From positions 4,892,108 through 4,956,107 of the forward strand of contig CAJQUN010000003.1 of NCBI GenBank assembly GCA_907163345.1: DNA of 64,000 nt, written 5' to 3'. This DNA comes from Haberlea rhodopensis (taxonomy: Eukaryota; Streptophyta; Magnoliopsida; Lamiales; Gesneriaceae). How positions within the stretch are numbered: position 1 is the stretch's first letter; every line of letters begins with the position of its first letter. The position numbers and the translations under genes are program-made. Under the pieces are notes generated by a model that saw only the letters and a program-made list of their open reading frames with translations, searched no databases and was not told the origin of the DNA. This document shows, one piece after another, positions 55,727-64,000 of the stretch.

Positions 55727-58055
55727 TCAATTTTATTTTAATAATTTATTAATCTACTTCTGTAAACGAATCACTTAAAAAAAAATTTCGAGAATAAATT
55801 AGTTTTTAATGTGAACCTTTTGTAACAAAAGGGGTCAATTAGGTAAAAAAAAAGAAAAGAAAGGGAAGGGGTTGAACAACAGAAAAAAGAGGAATGTTTT
55901 GGCACCGACTCGCTAATGGAAATGGAATCACTAGAAGGTGACAGTGACGGAACGTAACGGACACCAATCCATTTTAACGGTCACGGCACTACTTTATGCG
56001 GGACCCACCACCTCTCTTCGAATAAATGGGCATTTGTAGTTCACGTGAATCGTGTTATACAAGAGAGAACAAATTGGAACGGCGAAGCCTCTCTCCTTTG
56101 CAAATTTAGTTTGGATGGATATCATTTTATTCGAGTACAAATTTATATTTTTGAATTTTTAATATCTCAATAATAATAATTATAATAAAATATATACATT
56201 CACTTTGTACAAAAGGATTTTTAATCAGAGCTTTCGTTTTTTTTTCAATCATTGGGATGGAGATTATTTTAAAACATTTTTTCAGACTCGATTCAGAGCT
56301 TTCTAAATCGGGTTGTTGAATTCTTTTATGATACAAATTATACAATTCAAGTATATTCTTTTTATGAGCTCTTACCAACTAGACTAAACGTATGAGCTCT
56401 TATACAATTCAAGTATATTTTTTTATGAGCTCTTACCAACTAGGCTAGGCTTAAGAACTCTTATACAATTCAAGTATTTATCATCATGATATCAGAAAGT
56501 TGTTGACATCAATAACATGCACCTCAAATTTTTATTATACGCAACATATAATTCCAATATCAACCACGACAGTCTTGTACGGAAATTACTTGTATGCACC
56601 TGGTTTGGACTCTACTAATACGTCAACTACATAAACTAACATACCAACTATTTTAAACCAATATATTGAGTTAGTCCATAATATGGGTCGGAATGTAACT
56701 CTTTTAGGTATAGCTAACCTATGTAAGCTTGCAAGCACTCATTGTGAATGTTTCAAGAAATTCCGTTGTCTATTTAGTACTCGATGAATGATGCAGACCA
56801 ACTAACAAACAACCTAAGTGATTAGTGATGATTCATTACGCAGACGAGACGCAATCAGTGCTTCGTAGAACATGATTATGGTTACGATGCTAGTGTCTTA
56901 AGAACATCATTAAACTAACCATATATATATGTGTGCATATAACAGTGGTGGCCGTTTGGATTTATGTTATTTGGAGAGGCATCAAGGATACAATGGAATT
57001 TGATAGGATTATAGAGCTGTGTTGTTAACCAAGGATATTATGAATCATCGAATCTGTATAACTAGTAAGGGGATTGATTTTATGTTCGATCTAGTTTTGA
57101 AACACGGTTATAGAGAAGATTTTTTTTTAATTTTATATTTACTTTTTCGTTGATATAACATTCTAGTTTTTTTTTTTTGTTTTAAAAATATTTTTCTTAA
57201 TTAAAGGAGATGCTATCAATGGATGGCATGGTTAACCCATAGAAATCGGATTTCGCTTCGTGTTGCATAATGATTTGTTTTAATTTCAATTCATGTTCGA
57301 TTATTTGAACTTATTTTCTAAAATCCAGTCTTTGACGAGTAATTAAATAACGGGGAGGCTATATGGGAATGAATGTATCATATTAATTAATTGTAACAAA
57401 ATGGTTGATATTATCCATAAATCTAATTTGTATTCAAAATATTCGAAATAATTTGATTTTTGTTCAATATCTCGACATTCAAATTAATTAGAATAATATA
57501 TTAGACGACAGATAATTTAAATGTAATAATTTAAAAAAAGTTTGTTTAAAAACCACTAAGCAAAGGTTTCACCGATTTAGATCGACACATTAAAAACCTT
57601 CTGTCACCACTATAAATGCTTTCACATTATTTGTTTGCAAATAACCGTAAATTGGGTGAGTGGCGGGCCGGGCTTGTCCGCTATTTACTGTAACTTGAAC
57701 ATGAGTTCTTGAAATTATATTTCAACTGTCTATAACCAAACCCTCAACTTCTTGCATGTTCCATTGTAGCCTTTCAGTTGGAAATCATAATGCCAATTTA
57801 TATTATTGTCATGCTTGCCAGAACTTTAATCATTGATTAATTTTTCATTCATTTCTATAACACGAAATAATCGTCTTCGTGTTCAAACTATCCCTTGTAA
57901 TATACTCATGCGTCTCAATCGCGTCCCCATAAGCCAAAAATAGCACCTGAAAAGCCCAAGAAAACGTAGGGTTGGCACCCCATGGCCTGCCTATTTATTT
58001 TCTCACAGCAAAGAAGGCGTCGCGACGCAGTTGTATGGCACATCAACGCTATACA
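55727..58055. other. AT-rich intergenic DNA
   Basis: No gene recognised. It includes the short tandem repeat at 56340-56480 and a T-rich run near 57166-57180. Short open frames (for example around 56127-56378, - strand) have no family resemblance. Confidence 0.6.
56340..56480 (+). repeat. Short tandem repeat, about 61-base period
   Basis: TACAATTCAAGTAT recurs at about 56341, 56403 and 56464, with 'TATGAGCTCTTACCAACTAG' between copies. Two full units and a partial third; non-coding. Confidence 0.85.
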
Positions 58056-58330
58056 TATTAAAGAATAAATAATAATTGTATAATCTCTCTACAAGTTTGA
58101 GTTTTTATATAAGACGACAATTCTTTATGGTATCAGAGCCTCTGGCTAAAGTCAAGGTCCTGAGTTCAAAACTCACAAACAACAATTCCACCCACATTAA
58201 ATATTCACTTGATGGGCCTCCCAAAACAAATCGGCCAACAAGTGAGGGGGATTGTTAGAGAATAAATAATAAATTGTCTAAATCTCTTTACAAGCTCGGC
58301 CTTTATTGTGCTTTTTTGCGCTTTTTTACA
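58056..58330 (+). mobile_element. TRIM-type miniature LTR retrotransposon
   Basis: A primer-binding site TGGTATCAGAGCC (58128-58140) and a polypurine tract AGTGAGGGGGAT lie only about 110 bases apart. Flanking them are related short direct repeats: 'AAAGAATAAATAATAATTGT ... ATCTCTCTACAAG' on the left (from about 58059) and 'TGTTAGAGAATAAATAATAA ... ATCTCTTTACAAG' on the right (from 58253). The element has no coding capacity, as in TRIM/SMART elements. The outer LTR limits are approximate; the left LTR seems shortened. Confidence 0.8.
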
Positions 58331-61305
58331 TATAAAGATCATTTTGTGAACTAAATCAATAAAAGTTTAAAACTGTTTGTATTAAAAATATGACAAATTA
58401 TGAACTCGTAGTATATATTTTGTGTATGGTGAGCGTTCAAACCAAATTTCCCAACAAGGATAAAAACCATTCATACTCGGCCACCATACTTTCCGTCTGT
58501 CGCGGCGTGATCAGCATAATATGGCTAAAGCAAAGCTTAAAATAGTACTTTAATATTAAGTATTTAAATCAATGTGTGTAATGAAAAACATGTATTATTT
58601 TAATCTATATAAATGCCAATGTTATAACATGGTGTACCAAATATAATATAATCCGAAAATTTGATTTATTGTAACAGTTTAACTACACGAAAAAACTGCA
58701 GTTTCTATAAAGAAAATCTTGTTTTAAAGATTAAAGCACAAGTGTCACGCCCCGGGCCCAGGCCTTCGCTAGCACGACTATACATTGAGCTCTATAGCAA
58801 CTACTTCGTATCGGTCATTGCTCTACGAAAGTGGTTAACTCAAGTTGCAATAGTAGTCCATTATAACCCCTTATAATATATTTTAAACCTTAAATTTTTA
58901 TTCATGTGAGACAAAGATATTACAACAATAACCGCATTAAATGGTATCCAAAGAAGCTAATCTCGATTATGTAAGACTCTTAACCATTCTATGTAGTAAT
59001 GTAGACCATGCTTAAGATTCATAATTACACAATGTTAGTAGATAAAACACACTACGTCGTTTCATTCTCTTTTCTTTTTCAACAGATAGTTATATAATGA
59101 TGGAAAGTGCCATCACTCGATAATATTAATTACATGTATTAAGTGAGTGTTTGTAAATACTTTTGCAAACTGCTTATCATATTTTCAGACAAAAAAAGAA
59201 AATATTTTGAGTGCTTTATTTCATTACTTCTGATATTGCTTTTCTAAAAATAGGGAAAAAAAAAAACAGAAGCACAGAAGCATGTCATGACATCCTTTTG
59301 ATTGCTTTTTAAGTTGTTTGGTGGCAATCTTGTAATTAATTGATGTTTATTAAGTTGTTTTTTAATAGCAAATACTCAATGATTTTGCTTAAAATAATTT
59401 TTTACAACTTTAAACAAAAGCAACGTAGAAGTGTTTTGAATAAGCAATTGCAAACACATCATAAATCATATGTGAAACCTATTGAATTTTTTGATTTTTA
59501 TGAATATTTATTTATAATAATATAGTAAATGATGTAAAATCATTAATTAATTTTGAGGGAATCCTATAAAATGTCTATACCAGTCTTTTCAATAATTAAT
59601 AAACTAGAATTCTCGTTGGGGCTTTAATTCAAGATAACCTACACAAAACCTTCAATTTTTATTTAGACCCTTTAGATTCTTTGTGTTTCTATAGAAGTAC
59701 AGTAAGAAAATGACAGGTCTACCATAATTAATTGGCATGAGAGGATGACCCAATTTCACGTGAAACTGGGAAGCCCCGGAAGCTTTATAATCTAAGTTTG
59801 GATTTGAAATTTTTGTAAGAAAATCATTTCTTTAAAAAAATGATTTAAAAATATAGAAAACGTCGGAATTTGAAAAATATTATTTCAAGATTACTATGTC
59901 AATTTTTCTTTAAGAAATTAAAAAGATTCTTACATTACTCATTTCATGTATAATGTTGTTCTACTTCGACAAAAAACCTTTGATGAACTATGTTTGTTAA
60001 CTACGATTTATTTGATATCGACCTTAGGAGCAGAGTTTTTAAGACAACATCCAGCGATAAATAAACAACTTTCAATATCTACCCTGCTTGTTAAATTCCA
60101 TTTGATTGGGAGACGTGTTTCTATTCTTTTTTCTCGTCATTTTTTTTTAAATTTTTTGTTAAAATTAGTGTTCGCTCTATCTTTTATTTATTTCTCAAAC
60201 ATGGGTAATTATTATTTTGTTTTCTAATTATTAATACACAACGTTGCTAATCTAACCGACCAAAAAGGGAAAAAATAATGGCCAAGCACCTTTTTTTGAA
60301 ATGTTCCACGTCTCCCAGTTCCAATTGCTTTATTTCCCATAAAAAATATGACACCTAAGTAGAGAGGTGTCAGCAACAATGAGGAACTTGAGATTTTGGG
60401 TTCGAGTCCCTGATTTTGTGGCTCAACTAACACCAGTTATATTAAGTGAGCTCGATGTTTTGGGTTTGAGCTAATTTCTCCTCCTACTTTCCCATGTACT
60501 TGTAGTGCTTACTCAAAAAATAAATAATACATTGTTAAAAACTAAAATTCCATATATATAATTTAAATATATAGTGATTCAGTATTTAATACATTGGTAT
60601 AACAAAATAATACTTGTACTTTACTTCCCGATAAAATGTAACTTTGGAATAATTATATTTGTTTATATTGTTAAATTTTAAATATTTTGAAAAAAAAAAT
60701 ACTTGAAAATTAATATCGAAGTTCACTCCGGAGGTGGTTGCTATTTGCTGACAGTAGCACACCATAAAATCTTCCCGATTTTGAGGTTACATTATATGAA
60801 TTACTGGACTAATTAATTAACATAATAATTCAATATAAATTTACATTAAATTTATTATTATAATATATAAAAGTAACCAACCACTTCAATAGTGCCCCAA
60901 AAATTCTCGCAGCACTTACATCCGTGACGTAGATCAATAATAATAAATCTGTCATAAACTTAGGATTTGTTAAGGTTGTAAATCCACTCTTCGATTTATC
61001 CACGCTGTCTTATTTTCTTCTCCTTATTTTTATTTTTATTTTAGTTTGTCATATAATATGCACTTCCCTACTTTACCCACCAAAATAATGATAATAAACA
61101 AATAAAACATCATTTTTTTCTCTCTAGTTCGGCCCTTTTCAGGGAAAATGATACTATATGTTTAATTTATTATTATTTTATTTAAAAAATAATAGACCAA
61201 ATTGGATATATTTGAGAATTTCCCGTTTTTTTTTCGGTGGTGTTGAGTTCACAGTTCACACAGTCAAAACACAGAGCCAAAAGCTGTACACACAACTGTG
61301 AACTG
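58331..61305. other. AT-rich intergenic DNA upstream of the beta-galactosidase gene
   Basis: No gene recognised. Near 58744 the sequence TGTCACGCCCCGGGCCCAGG looks like the start of a Gypsy LTR, but no partner or end is visible. Near 60399-60409 GGTTCGAGTCC matches a Pol III B box, possibly from a SINE. Confidence 0.5.
60360..60480 (+). repeat. Possible tRNA-derived SINE fragment
   Basis: GGGTTCGAGTCCC at 60398-60410 fits a tRNA-type B box (GGTTCGANTCC), and a partial echo (TTTTGGGTTTGAGC) follows about 60 bases on. The A box upstream is not convincing. Low certainty. Confidence 0.25.
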
Positions 61306-61313
61306 TATAAATA
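61306..61313 (+). promoter_or_regulatory. TATA box of the beta-galactosidase gene
   Basis: TATAAATA about 220 bases upstream of the start codon. The presumed 5' UTR that follows contains (CTG)n and (CTT)n repeats at about 61336-61370, common in plant leaders. Confidence 0.6.
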
Positions 61314-61534
61314 TTTACTCAGATTCACAAATTTCTTGCTTGCTGCTGCTGCTGCTTCTTCTTCTTCTCCTCTCGGTTCATAGGAGAAAAAATGCAATTT
61401 CTTGCATAGTCCGGCAAGCCCTTTAATTGCTTTGTTATTCACAACTGATATGAGAATGCATGCAATTTACGTCTAGAAAATAAAAGGAATATAAAAATTG
61501 AGAAGAGCGACTTTTTCTTGATTGTGGTTGAAAC

Positions 61535-64000
61535 ATGAATGTTGACTCAGTTTCGAAGTGGGTTTTTGGGCTGTCCATGGTTGTGTTTCTTGGATGTGGA
61601 CTGGTGAAATGTAGTGTGACTTATGATAGAAAGGCCCTTGTCATTAATGGGGAAAGAAGAATTCTCTTTTCTGGTTCCATACATTACCCGAGAAGCACAC
61701 CTGAGGTACTAAAGATTCTCTCTTTTTTTTATATGTATATCACTGTTCTTGAATTTTATTGGAAAATTTTGTGTAGCTTTGTTGTTGAAATGTTATTTGT
61801 GGGTTAGATGTGGGAAGATCTGATAACCAAGGCTAAAGAAGGCGGTTTAGATGTGATTGAGACCTATGTATTTTGGAACGTCCATGAGCCTTCTTCTGGC
61901 AATGTAGGACTGACTCTCACTCACGCACTAATTCTCTTAATGAATTTTAATTTTTCTACCTGCTTTTGCTGAATTTGTGCTGAAAATTTGCATCTTTTGC
62001 CAAAATAATTTGTGGGTTTGCAGTATAATTTTGAGGGGAGATATGATTTGGTGAGGTTTGTAAAAACCATTCAGCGAGCAGGGCTATATGCTCATCTTCG
62101 CATAGGACCATATGTTTGTGCAGAGTGGAATTTTGGGTAAAAATTTCTAATTTTTTTTTTCTCAGATCTAAATTTCTACTCAGAATTTTGATGTTTGGTC
62201 TTATATACTCTCAATGTATTTTTATTGAGGCTTGTGTTGTCATCTTGCTGTGTTTTGAGCAGTGGATTTCCAGTTTGGCTCAAATATGTTCCAGGAATTA
62301 GCTTCCGGACAGATAATGTGCCATTCAAGGTTATTGTTCTCTATCTTTTGATGTTTTGCTTGAATTAATTTATGTAGCTACGTTACAGTAAAGATTATTC
62401 TTATCACACATTTATTAAGTTAAATTAACTTGCTAATCGTTAGCAATTCTTGGTGTGGCAGATGGCTATGAAAGGGTTCACTGAGAAAATTGTGAATTTG
62501 ATGAAGGGTGAAAATCTGTATGAATCTCAGGGTGGCCCCATCATACTCTCCCAGGTGTCATCCAAATCTTGGGTGGTTTTGATTTTACTAATTTCATTGT
62601 TGGGTTTTTTAATATAAGTTGAATGGTGGATTATGTAGTACTAAGCGGTCAATTAAACAGATTGAGAATGAATATGGACCACAAGCGAGAGCACTTGGTG
62701 CACCAGGCCATCAATATATGACCTGGGCTGCAAACATGGCTGTTGGATTGGATACCGGAGTTCCATGGGTTATGTGCAAGGAAGATGATGCCCCTGATCC
62801 CGTGGTAAGAATTGTTTGAGAAAAAATATCAGACTTTTTTTTATACAAATATTGTACTTTGTATCTTAATTTGATTGGCATTCTTATTTCAGAAACTAAT
62901 TATTGCTAGTAGTCCCTTATATTAAGAGTCCGACTTTATGGAATGTGATCTCACAATGGAGTATATATGACCCTTGTCTCAAAAAGCTCAAGCTCATTGG
63001 TGGTGGCCCAACAATAGTTTTCATATTTTAACAAAACATTGTCCGTTGACGATTTATGACTCTTTACTTATGTTGTTGGTAGGTTAATACATGCAATGGT
63101 TTCTATGGTGATGCTTTCTCCCCGAACCGACCATACAAACCCACGATTTGGACTGAGGCTTGGAGTGGCTGGTTAGTAGTTTAATTATCCTGTTCAAACT
63201 TACGAGCAAAAACTGGTGGATGGTCCCTGTCTTACCATGCTCTTGTTTATATTTAACAACTAGGTTTACAGAATTCGGTGGTCCAATTCACCAAAGGCCA
63301 GTTCAGGATTTGGCATTTGCTGTAGCTAGATTCGTACAAAAGGGAGGCTCCTTTGTTAACTACTACATGGTTGGTTTTCATATCCTTGAAATATTTTACC
63401 ATGCTTATACTTGTTTTATCAATGGGGTATGTTCTGTTAAAAAGCTGATTTCGTTATGCTTTGTGAAACAGTATCATGGTGGTACCAACTTCGGTCGTTC
63501 TGCTGGAGGACCATTCATCACTACAAGCTATGATTATGATGCTCCAATCGACGAATATGGTAAAGACAACCTTATGTATTATTACATACTTGAGGTACGT
63601 TCAAACTTATAACATTCTTCGACCCTGTAGGTTTGATCCGACAACCTAAATATGGTCATCTGACAGAGCTGCACAAGGCCGTTAAACTTTGTGAGAAAGC
63701 TCTAGTTTCAACCGATCCTTTTGAGACTTCTTTAGGAAGCCTTCAACAGGTTTCAGCCTCTACTTTTTCGAGTTTGTTTTTAAGTGTTCTAGATTTTTGT
63801 GGCTTTCGGATTAATGTTTTTGACTTTTTTCCAGGCTCGTGTGTACTCTTCAGAATCAGGAGATTGTGCAGCTTTTCTTTCGAATTATGATCCTGATTCT
63901 GCTGCGAGAGTGATGTTCAATAACATACATTATAACCTGCCTCCTTGGTCGATCAGCATTCTTCCAGACTGCAGGAATGTTGCCTTCAATACAGCCAAAG
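61535..64000 (+). CDS. BGAL3: Beta-galactosidase, GH35 family (BGAL3-like), 5' part, eleven exons in view
   Basis: Exons read as 61535..61705, 61808..61903, 62024..62136, 62263..62329, 62462..62554, 62661..62804, 63083..63171, 63264..63369, 63472..63559, 63631..63749 and 63835..64000 (continues). All junctions are GT-AG and the joined frame is open for about 417 residues. A signal peptide (residues 1 to about 26) leads into SVTYDRKALVINGERRIL. Family landmarks are GSIHYPRSTPEMW, YVFWNVHEP, RIGPYVCAEWNFGG, GGPIILSQIENEYG (acid/base Glu), PTIWTEAWSGWF (nucleophile Glu), YHGGTNFGR and YDYDAPIDEYG. The enzyme removes terminal beta-galactosyl residues from wall polysaccharides in the apoplast. The order and wording follow Arabidopsis BGAL3; the C-terminal part, including any lectin-like domain, is outside the window. 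One oddity is CNGFYGDAF, where relatives usually have FYCD. Confidence 0.93.

Noticed and set aside
58744..58900. Solo LTR beginning TGTCACGCCCC
   Set aside because: The start looks like a Gypsy LTR, but no CA end, target duplication or partner is visible, so it is only mentioned in the intergenic entry.

Overview
This is plant nuclear DNA, most likely from a eudicot. It carries spliced genes with GT-AG introns for an ACT-domain-repeat protein, a CYP90D brassinosteroid P450 and a cell-wall beta-galactosidase, set in AT-rich DNA crowded with Gypsy, Copia, Helitron, Mutator-like and TRIM elements. The species cannot be named from the sequence.

Layout. 1-1135: 3' end of an ACT-domain-repeat (ACR) gene, + strand. 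2787-7407: decayed Tat-like Gypsy element, cut by a 500-base run of N (7408-7907). 8922-20944: a 12.0 kb Helitron on the - strand with a frameshifted Rep/helicase gene and an RPA-like gene. 21554-25421: a complete nine-exon CYP90D gene, + strand. 25770-26215: a 446-base non-autonomous Helitron. 28215-50625: a Tork/Tnt1-like Copia element with 675-base LTRs and a 5-base target duplication (ATGTT). It is split between its reverse transcriptase and RNase H by a 16.1 kb tandem array (32905-48979) of a gag-only Gypsy-like element (TR-GAG type): four LTRs, three internal domains, one target duplication (GTAAA). 52113-55717: a 3.6 kb palindromic Mutator-like element with a 9-base target duplication, built of about 44-base degenerate repeats. 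58056-58330: a TRIM-type miniature retrotransposon. 61535-64000: 5' part of a BGAL3-like beta-galactosidase gene, running off the window.

Three host genes remain: a putative amino-acid-sensing regulator, a brassinosteroid C-23 hydroxylase, and a secreted wall galactosidase. They have no evident joint pathway. Most of the rest is mobile DNA in nested layers: a Copia insertion, then a gag-only element inside it that became or arrived as a tandem trimer. The two Helitrons bracket the P450 gene, about 0.6 kb upstream and 0.35 kb downstream, and share the same style of 3' hairpin.

The strongest candidates for something unusual are the gag-only tandem array, whose four LTRs carry a mosaic pattern of variants, and the giant minisatellite palindrome with Mutator-like ends. 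All exon limits were read by eye from splice sites and reading frames; no alignment or search was run.
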